Assembly: GCF_900177275.1 (NCBI RefSeq)
Contig: NZ_FXAG01000004.1
Coordinates: 186,001 to 250,000, forward strand
Reading direction: 5' to 3'
Length of the DNA: 64,000 nt
Origin: Pseudogulbenkiania subflava DSM 22618
GTDB lineage: Bacteria > Pseudomonadota > Gammaproteobacteria > Burkholderiales > Chromobacteriaceae
The translations under genes were made by a program, and so were the position numbers. Positions within the stretch are counted from its first letter, which is position 1, and the number at the start of each line of letters is the position of its first letter. The notes below the pieces were generated by a model, which saw only the letters and a program-made list of their open reading frames with translations, was not told the DNA's origin and did no database searches. Positions 21,370 to 30,226 of the stretch are shown here, piece by piece.

Positions 21370-23664
21370 ATGACCACCGTTTCCGCCCCCGTAAAACCGA
21401 TCACCTCCTACCGCAAATTCTGGGCCCAACGCTTCGGCACCGCACCGTTTCTGCCGATGACCCGGGCCGAAATGAACGAGCTGGGCTGGGATTCCTGCGA
21501 CATCATCATCGTCACTGGTGACTGCTACATCGACCATCCCAGCTTCGGCATGGCGCTGGTGGGCCGTCTGCTGGAGACGCAGGGCTTCCGTGTCGGCATC
21601 ATCGCCCAACCGGGCTGGCACTCGGCCGACCCGTTCCGCGAACTGGGCCGCCCCAACCTGTTCTTCGGCGTCACCGCCGGCAACATGGACTCGATGATCA
21701 ACCGCTACACGGCGGACCGCAAACCGCGCTCGGACGACGCCTACACCCCGCACGCCGAGGCGAATAAGCGTCCGGACCGCGCGGTGACGGTGTATGCGCA
21801 GCGCTGCCGCGAGGCCTATCCGGGCGTGGGCGTAATGATCGGCAGTATCGAGGCGTCGCTGCGCCGCATTGCGCACTTCGATTACTGGAGCGAGAAGGTG
21901 CGCCAGTCGGTGCTGGTCACCTCCAAGGCCGACCTGCTGCTGTTCGGCAACGCCGAGCGCGCGCTGGTGGAAGTGGCGCACCGTGCCGCCGCCGGCGAGA
22001 AGCTGTCGGAGATCCGCGACGTGCGCGGCACCGCCTTCATGGCTCCGCATGGCTGGATGCCGGGCGACGACTGGCAGATGATGGACTCCACCACGCTGGA
22101 CCAGCCGGGCAAGGTCGAGGCGCATCAGAGCCCGTACGAGATGGTGCCGGAGAAGGAAGAGGCCAGCTGCGCCAGCGGCAAGGACAAGGCCCCCACCGCC
22201 GCCCAGCCGATCACGTTCATGCCGCTGCAGGAACGCGTGGCGGCGCGCAAGGCGCAGCGCGCCAAGACCGTGGTGCGCATTCCGGCCTACGAGGCGGTGG
22301 CGCACGACCCAGTGCTGTACGCCCACGCCAGCCGCATCCTGCATCTGGAATCCAACCCCGGCAACGCCCGTGCCCTGGTGCAGCTGCACGGCGAGCGCGA
22401 CGTGTGGCTCAACCCGCCGCCGATTCCGCTCACCACCGAGGAAATGGACCACGTGTTCGGCCTGCCCTACGCGCGCAACCCCCACCCCTCTTATGGCAAG
22501 GCGCACATCCCGGCATGGGAGATGATCAAGTACTCGGTCAACATCATGCGCGGCTGCTTCGGCGGCTGCACTTTCTGCTCGATCACCGAGCACGAAGGCC
22601 GCATCATCCAGAGCCGTTCGGAAGAGTCGATCCTGAAGGAACTCGAGGAGATCCGCGACAAGACCGACGGTTTCACCGGCCACATCTCGGACCTGGGCGG
22701 CCCCACCGCCAACATGTACCGGCTCGCCTGCAAGGACAAGAAGATCGAGACGTCCTGTCGCAAGCTGTCCTGCGTCTACCCGGACATCTGCGAAAACCTG
22801 GGCACCGACCACAGCCACCTGATCCAGCTCTACCGCAAGGCGCGTGCGCTGCCGGGCATCAAGAAGATCAACATCCAGTCCGGCCTGCGCTACGACCTGG
22901 CGGTACGCTCGCCGGAATACATCAAGGAACTGGTGACGCACCACGTCGGTGGCTACCTGAAGATCGCCCCGGAACACACCGAGGAAGGCCCGCTGTCCAA
23001 GATGATGAAGCCGGGCATGGGCGCCTACGACAAGTTCAAGGAGCTGTTCGAGCGCTTCAGCCGTCAGGCCGGCAAGGAACAGTACCTGATCCCCTACTTC
23101 ATCGCCGCCCACCCGGGCACCAGCGACGAAGACATGATGAACCTGGCGCTGTGGCTGAAGAAGAACAACTTCCGCCTCGACCAGGTGCAGACCTTCACGC
23201 CGACGCCGATGGCGATGGCCACCACCATGTGGCACACCCGGCGCAACCCGCTCAAGCGCCTGGCGCGCAGCTCGGAGAAGGTCGACGTGGTGCGCGACGG
23301 CTACCGCCGCAAGCTGCACAAGGCCTTCCTGCGCTACCACCACCCGGACAACTGGCACATCCTGTACGAGGCGCTGATCAACATGGGCCGCCAGGACCTG
23401 ATCGGCTACGGCAAGCATCATTTGATTCCACCGACGCCGCCCAAGGGCGCCGAGGACAAGGGCAAGCGCTTCAACGTGGCGCGCACCGCGCACCATCCGA
23501 CACAGCGCTTCCAGGACGCCCCGCCACGCGGGCGAGCCCCGGCCGCGCGTGGCAAGCCCGCCGTCACCAGCGGTGCCAAGCCGGGCGGCAAGCCCCCTGC
23601 CAAGCCGGCCTCGCGCCAGGCAGCGGCGAGCAGCGGCAATGCCAAGCCGCGCGGCCGACGCTAA
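21370..23664 (+). CDS. YgiQ-family radical SAM protein
   Basis: A 764-residue radical SAM enzyme. The N-terminal B12-binding-like region ([17 protein letters not shown]) is followed by the 4Fe-4S motif CFGGCTFC (Cys about 396, 400, 403), then the [10 protein letters not shown] and NIQSGLRYD radical-SAM strands. The tail of about 70 residues is basic and rich in Pro, Ala and Lys. The family (UPF0313/YgiQ) is widespread but its reaction is not established. I chose ATG 21370; an in-frame ATG at 21340 would add ten residues. A CTTCGGCCAAC word (21236-21246) lies in the gap before it. Confidence 0.9.
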   Translation: MTTVSAPVKPITSYRKFWAQRFGTAPFLPMTRAEMNELGWDSCDIIIVTGDCYIDHPSFGMALVGRLLETQGFRVGIIAQPGWHSADPFRELGRPNLFFGVTAGNMDSMINRYTADRKPRSDDAYTPHAEANKRPDRAVTVYAQRCREAYPGVGVMIGSIEASLRRIAHFDYWSEKVRQSVLVTSKADLLLFGNAERALVEVAHRAAAGEKLSEIRDVRGTAFMAPHGWMPGDDWQMMDSTTLDQPGKVEAHQSPYEMVPEKEEASCASGKDKAPTAAQPITFMPLQERVAARKAQRAKTVVRIPAYEAVAHDPVLYAHASRILHLESNPGNARALVQLHGERDVWLNPPPIPLTTEEMDHVFGLPYARNPHPSYGKAHIPAWEMIKYSVNIMRGCFGGCTFCSITEHEGRIIQSRSEESILKELEEIRDKTDGFTGHISDLGGPTANMYRLACKDKKIETSCRKLSCVYPDICENLGTDHSHLIQLYRKARALPGIKKINIQSGLRYDLAVRSPEYIKELVTHHVGGYLKIAPEHTEEGPLSKMMKPGMGAYDKFKELFERFSRQAGKEQYLIPYFIAAHPGTSDEDMMNLALWLKKNNFRLDQVQTFTPTPMAMATTMWHTRRNPLKRLARSSEKVDVVRDGYRRKLHKAFLRYHHPDNWHILYEALINMGRQDLIGYGKHHLIPPTPPKGAEDKGKRFNVARTAHHPTQRFQDAPPRGRAPAARGKPAVTSGAKPGGKPPAKPASRQAAASSGNAKPRGRR

Positions 23665-23675
23665 GCCCCCCTGAC

Positions 23676-23707
23676 AAAGCCCCGCGTTGTTCACACGCGG
23701 GGCTTTT
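23676..23707 (+). terminator. Intrinsic terminator of the ygiQ-type gene
   Basis: AAAGCCCCGCG and CGCGGGGCTTT pair around a ten-base loop, followed by a T-run, 12 bases after the stop. It lies between convergent genes. Confidence 0.88.
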
Positions 23708-23739
23708 TATCGTCCTAATATGGCCAGGGCGCTCCCGCC

Positions 23740-24324
23740 CTAACGCCCCTCCCGCCCCAGCCGGCGCATCGTTTCCAGCCACCGACCGCGTTGCTCGCCA
23801 TCCTCCGCCTCGACCATGCCGATCAGGCTGTCTCGAATCGGCCCGATGCCGGAAAAGCTGAGGATGCTGCGCTTCAGGCTCTTGAGACCGTGAGCGCCGA
23901 AATACCAGCGGTAGATCAGCGCCGGCATGCCCATGGTAACGACGATACGGGCCGATTTGCCGCTCAGGCGCTTATGCCATCCCTTGCCATTGGACAGGTC
24001 GAAGGCGAACTGCGGACGGAACACCTGCTCCAGGAAAGCCTTCAACAAGGCCGGCATGGTGCCCAGCCACAGCGGGTAGACGATGACGACGTGCCCGGCC
24101 CCGGCGATGCTCTCCTGCGCCTGCCGGATTGCTTCGACGGGCGTCCCATTATCGAACTCCTCCTTGGAGCGCAGCAGCGGGAAGTCGAGCGTGGCCACCT
24201 CGACCAGCCGGACCTCGTGCCCGGCCTCGCGCCCGCCTTGCACGTAGGCCTCGGCCAGCGCATGGCAGAAGTGGCCACCTGCGGGGTCGGGATGTCCCTG
24301 GATGACGAGGATGCGTTTGCTCAT
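23740..24324 (-). CDS. NAD(P)H-dependent oxidoreductase, flavodoxin-like fold
   Basis: A 194-residue protein of the NAD(P)H dehydrogenase (quinone)/KefF-like family. The FMN-phosphate loop is in VIQGHPDPAGGHFCHAL, and the flavin-binding YPLWLGTMPALLKAFLEQV is typical (PLWxxxxPAxLKxxxD). Members reduce quinones or azo dyes with two electrons. I chose ATG 24324 (MSKRILVIQGHP) because GGAGGG precedes it and the frame further upstream is not protein-like. It is divergent from a MerR/TipA-type regulator gene, which may control it. Confidence 0.88.
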   Translation of the reverse strand: MSKRILVIQGHPDPAGGHFCHALAEAYVQGGREAGHEVRLVEVATLDFPLLRSKEEFDNGTPVEAIRQAQESIAGAGHVVIVYPLWLGTMPALLKAFLEQVFRPQFAFDLSNGKGWHKRLSGKSARIVVTMGMPALIYRWYFGAHGLKSLKRSILSFSGIGPIRDSLIGMVEAEDGEQRGRWLETMRRLGREGR

Positions 24325-24450
24325 GCCCTCCAGCATGCCACACAAGGCCCATGACAAAAAGCTGACGCAAGACGAACAGGCCCCCGTGGGCGCCTGTTTT
24401 GCTCCCACGCCACCTGTCGCTCTGCATGCAACATGACGCACAATACCCTC

Positions 24451-24481
24451 TTGACCCTCACGCAAGGTGAGGCTCCAACAT
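24451..24481 (+). promoter_or_regulatory. MerR-type promoter with 19-bp spacer and operator
   Basis: TTGACC (24451-24456) and CAACAT (24476-24481) are separated by exactly 19 bp. The spacer region holds the perfect dyad CCTCAC-GCAAG-GTGAGG (24456-24472). This is textbook MerR-family architecture and points to autoregulation of the gene starting at 24510. The ATG at 24480 lies inside the -10 element, so it cannot be the start. Confidence 0.85.
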
Positions 24482-24509
24482 GACATCAGCACAGAAGAGG
24501 AGAGAGACG

Positions 24510-25541
24510 ATGCCGCTCAAAGTCGGCGAATTGGCCAAGCGCACGGGGCTGACCGTGCGTGCCTTGCACCACTACGACAGCATCGGCCTGCTCAAACCTT
24601 CCGCGCGCTCCGACAGCGGCTACCGCCTGTACAACCAGGCCGACATCGCCCGGCTATACCGCATCCAGTCCTTGCAGCGGCTGGGATTCGCGCTGGCCGA
24701 GATCGGAGCCATGCTGGCCGGCGACGGCACGCCCCTGCCGCAACTGATCGAACAACAGATCGCGGCGCTCGACCTGCAGATCACCCAGGCCTGCGCACTA
24801 CGCTCGCGCCTGGCAACGCTGCAGCAGACGCTCGCGGCCGATCAGGAGCCGACGCTGGCCGATTGGCTGAACACACTGGAGCTGATGACCATGTACGACA
24901 AATACCTGACCACCCAACAGGCCGAAACCCTGCGCCAGCGCAAGGCCAAACTCGGCGACCACTACGATGCCACCTGGCGCGTGCTCACCGATCAGGTGCG
25001 CGCGCTGATCGCCGCCAAGGTGCCCCCGCAGGCGGCCGAGGCGCAAGCCCTGGCGCAGCAGTGGACGGCCCACACCCAGACGCTGGTGCACGGCGACGAG
25101 AACCTGCTGATCAAGCTCGATGCCATGCACCGCAACGAGCCGGCGCTGCAGGCGCAAAGCGGCATCGACGAAGCGGTGCTGGAATACATCGGCCAGGCCA
25201 TGACCGAAGTACGCATGCCGATCTACGCCAAGTATTTCGACGCGGACGAGATGGCACGCCTGCGCCGCAACTTCCGCCGACACATGGCCGAATGGCCCAG
25301 GCTGGTAGGCGTGGTGCGTGCGGCGATGGATAGCGGTCTGACGCCGGATCACCCGGATGCACACGAGCTGGGGGCACGCTGGCAAGCCTTGTCCGATGCC
25401 ACGTTCTGCACCGATGAGCCGGCCATGCGCGACAAATTCCTGCAGGCCGTGCGCAACGAACCGTCTCTGATGCTCAATACCGGCATCGACTGCGACATGA
25501 TCAACTTCGTCATCACGGCGCAGGGCAAGCAGCGAGCCTGA
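24510..25541 (+). CDS. MerR-family regulator with TipA-S-like ligand-binding region
   Basis: A 343-residue activator. Residues 1-70 are the MerR winged helix (VGELAKRTGLTVRALHHYDSIGLLKPS), residues about 75-110 a coiled coil, and the rest a long helical region with two TipAS-like parts (MTMYDKYLTTQQAE and the later MPIYAKYFDADEM...). TipAS domains bind peptide-like antibiotics in actinomycete TipA; the ligand here is unknown. GAGGAGAG lies just before ATG 24510. The gene has its own 19-bp-spacer promoter and is divergent from a flavodoxin-fold oxidoreductase. Confidence 0.87.
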   Translation: MPLKVGELAKRTGLTVRALHHYDSIGLLKPSARSDSGYRLYNQADIARLYRIQSLQRLGFALAEIGAMLAGDGTPLPQLIEQQIAALDLQITQACALRSRLATLQQTLAADQEPTLADWLNTLELMTMYDKYLTTQQAETLRQRKAKLGDHYDATWRVLTDQVRALIAAKVPPQAAEAQALAQQWTAHTQTLVHGDENLLIKLDAMHRNEPALQAQSGIDEAVLEYIGQAMTEVRMPIYAKYFDADEMARLRRNFRRHMAEWPRLVGVVRAAMDSGLTPDHPDAHELGARWQALSDATFCTDEPAMRDKFLQAVRNEPSLMLNTGIDCDMINFVITAQGKQRA

Positions 25542-25609
25542 AACCTCGTCCGGAACCGCTCTGGCGGTTTCGGGCTACAATGGTCGTTCAACCATTCGGG
25601 AGCACCGGC

Positions 25610-26230
25610 ATGCTGAAAATCTGGGGACGGCTCAACTCGCTCAACGTCAAGAAGGTAGTATGGTGCGCGGCGGAACTGGGGCTGCCGTTCGAGCGCATCG
25701 ACGCCGGCGGCCCGTTCGGCGGGCTCGACACGCCGGACTTCCTGGCTCGCAACCCGAACGGTACCATCCCACTGATCGACGATGACGGTTTCACCCTGTG
25801 GGAATCGAACGCCATCGTGCGCTATCTGGCCGCCAAGTACGGCCACGGCAGCCTTTATCCGGACGATCTGCAACAGCGCGCCGACGCCGACCGCTGGATG
25901 GACTGGCAGGCCACGGTATTCAACCCGGCCCTGGTACCGGCGATCTACAACCTGCTGCGCGTGGCGCCCGAACAGCGCAACCAGGAAGCGATCGACACCG
26001 CACGCGTGAAGGTCGATCGGCTGGCCGGCCTGCTTGAGCAGCACTTGACGGGACGAACCTGGCTGACCGGCGAGCGCTTCACCATGGCCGACATCGCGCT
26101 CGGCTGCAGCGTGCATCTCTGGCTCAACCTGCCGCTGGAACGCACGCCCCGCTCGGAGCTGGAGCGCTGGTACACCGCCTTGCGCGCCCGCCCGGCCAGC
26201 GCGGAAGCGCTGCGCTTGCCGCTCTCCTGA
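25610..26230 (+). CDS. Glutathione S-transferase
   Basis: A 206-residue cytosolic GST. The thioredoxin-like N-domain (1-about 80) begins MLKIWGRLNSLNVKKVVW and has the glutathione-site segment NPNGTIPLIDDDGFTLWESNAIVRYL, including the conserved cis-Pro and Glu-Ser. The helical C-domain has LTGERFTMADIALG. The N-terminal Ser and Asn residues (SLNVKK) suggest a beta/theta-like bacterial class. Substrate is unknown. ATG 25610 is preferred over the in-frame start 30 bases upstream. It follows the MerR gene after 68 bases, perhaps on the same transcript. Confidence 0.9.
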   Translation: MLKIWGRLNSLNVKKVVWCAAELGLPFERIDAGGPFGGLDTPDFLARNPNGTIPLIDDDGFTLWESNAIVRYLAAKYGHGSLYPDDLQQRADADRWMDWQATVFNPALVPAIYNLLRVAPEQRNQEAIDTARVKVDRLAGLLEQHLTGRTWLTGERFTMADIALGCSVHLWLNLPLERTPRSELERWYTALRARPASAEALRLPLS

Positions 26231-26311
26231 GCGTTGTCGCGAGCCCGCCCGTCAACAGGCCAGAGGGGCGCAAGAGCATCAACGCCCCATTTCCCCCTGC
26301 CGACCCCCACA

Positions 26312-26340
26312 CAAAAAAAACAGCAGCCCGCAGGCTGCTG
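26312..26340 (-). terminator. Intrinsic terminator of the asparaginase gene
   Basis: On the minus strand CAGCAGCC-TGCG-GGCTGCTG is followed by eight T, 23 bases past the asparaginase stop. Confidence 0.9.
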
Positions 26341-26362
26341 TCGTCTCCGGGCGGCAAGCCGC

Positions 26363-27448
26363 TCAGTAGGTGTAGAACATCTGCTGGATCTTCTTGGTGT
26401 CGTTGGTCTTGGTCATGGCCAGCATCAGCAGGATGCGGGCCTTCTGCGCGTTCAGCGTGTCGGACGCCACGAAATCTTCCTTGTCGTCGTTCACTTCGCC
26501 GTTGCGGGCGATGATGCCGGAACCCACGCGCGAGCTGCGTACCACGATGACGCCTTTCTGGCGGGCTTCGCGGAAGGCCGGCAGCATCTGCGCGGCCATG
26601 CTGCCGTCACCCACGCCGGCCTGGACGATACCCTTGGCTCCGGCGGCCACCTGGGCGTCCAGCGCCACGCGGTTCATGTTGGCGTAGCCGTAAACGATGT
26701 CGACCTGCGGCAGCTTGTCGAGCTTGCTGATGTCGAACTCGGTTTCGGCGGTGTGCTTACGCACCGGCAGGCGGTAGAAGTGCGGCTTGTTGTCCTGCAT
26801 GTAGCCGAGGAAGCCCAGATCCGGCGTCTTGAAGGTGTCGGCGGTGGAGGTGTTGGTCTTGCTGACGTCGCGACCGGCGTTGATCTGGTCGTTCAACGTC
26901 ACCAGTACACCCTTGCCGGAGGCGTCCTTGCTGCCGGCAAGCAGCACGGCGTTGTACAGGTTGATCGGGCCGTCGGCGCTGATCGCGGTGGACGGGCGCA
27001 TGGAGCCGACGATCACCACCGGCTTCTTGCTCTTCACCGTCAGGTCGAGGAAGTAGGCGGTTTCTTCAATAGTATCGGTGCCGTGGGTGATCACCACGCC
27101 GTCGACGTCCTTCTGCGCCAGCAGTTCATTGACGCGCTTGGCGAGCTTCAGCCAGACATCGTTGGTCATACTTTCGCTGGCGATCTGCACCACCTGCTCG
27201 CCACGCACGTTGGCGACCTTCTTGAGCTCAGGCACGCTTTCGATCATCTTGTCGACGCCGACCTTGGCGGCGGTATAGCCGATGGTGGTGGTGGTGGAAG
27301 CGCCGGTGCCGGCGATGGTGCCGCCGGTGGCCAGGATCACCACGTTGGGCAGCTTGGCCGGTGCAGCCTCTTCGGCGTGGGCGAAGGAAAAGACGGCGGA
27401 GCAAGCCAGCAGGGCGGCAGCACGAGCAAAGCGTTTATCGGAAAACAT
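26363..27448 (-). CDS. Periplasmic (type II) L-asparaginase
   Basis: A 361-residue enzyme that hydrolyses asparagine (often also glutamine) in the periplasm. It has a Sec signal peptide (about 1-25, cut after SFAHA). Both catalytic threonine blocks are present, ILATGGTIAGTGAS (about 42-55) and VITHGTDTIEETAYFLDLT (about 115). The C-terminal half keeps the GVGDGS and SRVGSG segments that complete the active site of the neighbouring subunit. ATG 27448 has AAAGGAG at ideal distance; the longer frame upstream is not conserved-looking. Confidence 0.94.
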   Translation of the reverse strand: MFSDKRFARAAALLACSAVFSFAHAEEAAPAKLPNVVILATGGTIAGTGASTTTTIGYTAAKVGVDKMIESVPELKKVANVRGEQVVQIASESMTNDVWLKLAKRVNELLAQKDVDGVVITHGTDTIEETAYFLDLTVKSKKPVVIVGSMRPSTAISADGPINLYNAVLLAGSKDASGKGVLVTLNDQINAGRDVSKTNTSTADTFKTPDLGFLGYMQDNKPHFYRLPVRKHTAETEFDISKLDKLPQVDIVYGYANMNRVALDAQVAAGAKGIVQAGVGDGSMAAQMLPAFREARQKGVIVVRSSRVGSGIIARNGEVNDDKEDFVASDTLNAQKARILLMLAMTKTNDTKKIQQMFYTY

Positions 27449-27955
27449 GTTTTCTCCTTTGGTGATTATCGCGGCCAGGGCGTCTTTCGCCACGGCCTTA
27501 TAGATGCGGGGTCGCCGGTGCCGCCTCAGCGGCGGCAGGCCGGACGGCCTCGGCAAGCGGCGCAGGTTCTTGCGACCTGCTGCCATGTTCTAGCCCGGGT
27601 CGCTATAGAGCAGGAATCGGACCAGCCCTCCGCCAGGCAAGCACAACCCCAACCATTTGATTTTTATTGAATAAATATCGACAGCCACGGCAAACAGACG
27701 GAATGCCGTACTTTGCCCGCCACCAGCACCCGGAAATCCGAACGCCACACCACTGTTGGATGCCCACTGCCGGCGGCTGCCAGCTTGGGTTTTAACCACG
27801 TTTCTGTGACAATCAGCCCCTCTCGGGCCGGGGCGCCAAGTAACCATCGCCTTTGCCCGCCAAAACATGGCGTCAACGGCCGCCGTTGCCGTCCGCCACT
27901 CACAAGCCATAGCCAGGACCAAAGCGATGACACACGCCGCCATGGAGTATCGACG
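27449..27955. other. 507-base intergenic region without a supported gene
   Basis: The gap between the divergent asparaginase and flavoprotein genes must hold both promoters. An A/T-rich patch (about 27656-27682) stands out from the G+C-rich flanks. I found no strong hairpin, dyad or ORF with coding character on either strand. Confidence 0.5.
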
Positions 27956-29212
27956 ATGACCACGACAGCAACAGGCCCGAGCCGCAACGTGGCCATCGTC
28001 GGCGGCGGTCCGGCCGGACTGATGGCGGCCGAGGTGCTGAGCCGGCAAGGCGTACAGGTCGACGTCTACGACGCCATGCCCTCGGTCGGGCGCAAGTTCC
28101 TTCTGGCCGGCGTCGGCGGCATGAACATCACCCACTCCGAGCCGGCCGAGCCGTTCCTGACGCGCTATGGTGCCCGCAGCGAGCAGTTGCGGCCCTGGCT
28201 GCAGGCTTTCGGCGGTGTGGAACTGCGTGAATGGGTGCACGGCCTGGGCATCGACACCTTTGTCGGCTCGTCCGGACGGGTGTTTCCCACCGCGATGAAA
28301 GCCGCTCCGCTGCTACGCGCCTGGTTGCAGCGCCTGCGCGAGGCGGGGGTACGCATCCACGTGCGCCACCGCTGGCAGGGCTGGAACGACGACGGCGCCC
28401 TGCTGCTGAGCACGCCCGAAGGCGACAAGACGGTACGCGCCGACGCAGTCTTGCTGGCGCTGGGCGGCGGCAGCTGGGCCAAGCTGGGCTCGGACGGGGC
28501 GTGGCTGCCAAGGTTGGCCGAACGCGGCGTCGAAGTCAGCCCGCTGGTGCCGTCCAACTGTGGCTTCGACGTCGGCTGGAGCGAGCACTTCCGCAGCCGG
28601 TTTGCCGGCGAGCCGCTGAAATCGGTGGCGCTGAGCTTCACCGACGCGGACGGCCGCGAGCAGCGCAAGCAGGGTGAGTTCGTGGTCACCGAGGGCGGCG
28701 TCGAGGGCAGTCTGATCTACGCCTTTTCCGCCCAGCTGCGCGACGCCATCGCCGCGCACGGCAGCGCCACCATCCACCTCGACCTGGCACCGGGCAAGGA
28801 CCTGGCGCGCATCACCGCGGAGGTGGCCCACCCGCGCGGTTCACGCTCCCTGTCCAGCCATCTGCAAAGCCGCGCCGGGCTGAAGGGCGTCAAGATGGGG
28901 TTGCTGCGCGAGTGCCTGGACAAGGACACCATGAACGACCCGCAGCGACTGGCGGCGGCGATCAAGGCGCTGCCGGCCAAGCTCGTCGCGCCGCGCCCGC
29001 TCGACGAGGCCATCAGCAGCGGCGGTGGCGTCACCTTTGCCGCGCTCGACGAGCGTCTGATGCTGCGCCAACTGCCCGGCGTGTTCTGCGCCGGCGAGAT
29101 GCTGGACTGGGAAGCCCCGACCGGCGGCTACCTGCTCACCGCCTGCTTCGCCAGCGGCCGCGCCGCCGGATTGGGGATGTGGGAGTGGCTGCAGATGCGC
29201 CGCCCCGTCTGA
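27956..29212 (+). CDS. HI0933/BaiN-like FAD-dependent flavoprotein
   Basis: A 418-residue flavoprotein. The N-terminal FAD-binding Rossmann motif is VGGGPAGLMAAEVLSRQG (about 13-30), followed by GRKFLLAGVGGMNITHSEP, which is diagnostic of the HI0933-like family. The C-terminal GVFCAGEMLDWEAPTGGYLLTACFASGRAAG closes the FAD site. The shape of the central part (SGRVFPTAMKA, EFVVTEGGVEG) resembles the PP4765-type subgroup. Its physiological substrate is unknown. ATG 27956 has GGAG nine bases ahead. The next gene follows after 15 bases, so they may form a pair. Confidence 0.86.
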   Translation: MTTTATGPSRNVAIVGGGPAGLMAAEVLSRQGVQVDVYDAMPSVGRKFLLAGVGGMNITHSEPAEPFLTRYGARSEQLRPWLQAFGGVELREWVHGLGIDTFVGSSGRVFPTAMKAAPLLRAWLQRLREAGVRIHVRHRWQGWNDDGALLLSTPEGDKTVRADAVLLALGGGSWAKLGSDGAWLPRLAERGVEVSPLVPSNCGFDVGWSEHFRSRFAGEPLKSVALSFTDADGREQRKQGEFVVTEGGVEGSLIYAFSAQLRDAIAAHGSATIHLDLAPGKDLARITAEVAHPRGSRSLSSHLQSRAGLKGVKMGLLRECLDKDTMNDPQRLAAAIKALPAKLVAPRPLDEAISSGGGVTFAALDERLMLRQLPGVFCAGEMLDWEAPTGGYLLTACFASGRAAGLGMWEWLQMRRPV

Positions 29213-29227
29213 AACGAAGGAAACGCC

Positions 29228-30151
29228 ATGCTCTATCTCTACGCTCCGCAGGATGCCGAACAGCTGGCGCCGCTGCTGCGCCAGGCACTACCCAATATCG
29301 ACCTGGCGGTGTGGCCGCAGCAGGTAGACGACACGGCCGTGCGCTACGCCGTGGTGTGGAATCCGCCGGAAGGGTTTTTCACCCGCTTTTCCCGGCTCGA
29401 GGCGGTGTTCGCACTCGGAGCCGGGGTGGACCGCCTGCTCGCCCGTGCCGACCTGCCGGCGACGCTGCCCGTGATCCGCCTGACCGACGCCGGCATGGCG
29501 CAACAGATGGCGGAGTACGCGCTGTACGGCGTGCTGCGCTACCAGCGCCAGTTCGATGTCTACCAGCGGCAGCAGGCCGAACGCCGCTGGCAGCCGCAAC
29601 CGCCCCGGCTGGCGCACGAGATCCGTGTCAGCGTGCTGGGGCTGGGCGCCATCGGCGCGGTGGTCGCCACCACGCTGGCCGGACTGGGCTACACCGTGTC
29701 CGGCTGGAGCCGCAGCCCGCGCGAGCTGCCCGGCGTCGCCTGCCGGCACGGCAGCGCAGCGCTGGACACGCTGCTGGCCGAGACCGACGTGCTGGTGGGC
29801 GTGCTGCCGTCCACCCCGGAAACGCGCGGCCTGCTCGACCGCGATCGGCTGGTTCGGCTACCCCATGGCGCGGCGCTGATCAACGCCGGCCGCGGCGACC
29901 AGCTCGACCAGGCGGCCCTGCTCGATCTGCTCGATGCCGGCCAGTTGCGCTTTGCCCAGCTCGATGTGTTCGCCAGCGAACCGCTGGCCGCGGAGCACCC
30001 GCTGTGGGTGCACCCGAGCGTGACCGTCACCCCGCATATCGCCGCCATCACCCTGCCCGGCCCGGCGGCGCAGCAGATCGCCGCCAACCTGCGGGCGCTG
30101 CGGAGCGGGACAGCGCCGGAAGGGTTGGTCGACCGGCGACGGACCTATTGA
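29228..30151 (+). CDS. D-2-hydroxyacid dehydrogenase, GhrA-like
   Basis: A 307-residue NAD(P)H-dependent enzyme of the glyoxylate/hydroxypyruvate reductase A type. The nucleotide-binding motif is VLGLGAIGAVVATTLAGLG (about 137-155), the catalytic Arg lies in INAGRGDQLD, the Glu in LDVFASEPL and the His in TPHIAAIT. The Arg-Glu-His set of the family is therefore intact. It starts 15 bases after the flavoprotein gene. Confidence 0.9.
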   Translation: MLYLYAPQDAEQLAPLLRQALPNIDLAVWPQQVDDTAVRYAVVWNPPEGFFTRFSRLEAVFALGAGVDRLLARADLPATLPVIRLTDAGMAQQMAEYALYGVLRYQRQFDVYQRQQAERRWQPQPPRLAHEIRVSVLGLGAIGAVVATTLAGLGYTVSGWSRSPRELPGVACRHGSAALDTLLAETDVLVGVLPSTPETRGLLDRDRLVRLPHGAALINAGRGDQLDQAALLDLLDAGQLRFAQLDVFASEPLAAEHPLWVHPSVTVTPHIAAITLPGPAAQQIAANLRALRSGTAPEGLVDRRRTY

Positions 30152-30159
30152 GCGGACAG

Positions 30160-30193
30160 AAAAAAACCCGGCAGCGAAAGACTCGCGCCGGGT
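30160..30193 (-). terminator. Intrinsic terminator of the MFS gene
   Basis: On the minus strand ACCCGGC and GCCGGGT pair around a 14-base loop and run into seven T. It lies 34 bases past the MFS stop. Confidence 0.85.
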
Positions 30194-30226
30194 CCGGAGA
30201 CCGGAAATCAAGAGGAGGAGAAAAAC

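Noticed and set aside
21124-23694. 856-codon minus-strand frame opposite the ygiQ-type gene
   Set aside because: Longer than the real gene but of shadow-like composition, while the plus strand has an intact radical SAM motif.
24371-24396. Hairpin AACAGGC...GCCTGTT with a T-run on the plus strand
   Set aside because: No plus-strand gene ends upstream of it, since it lies between divergent genes, so a terminator role makes no sense.
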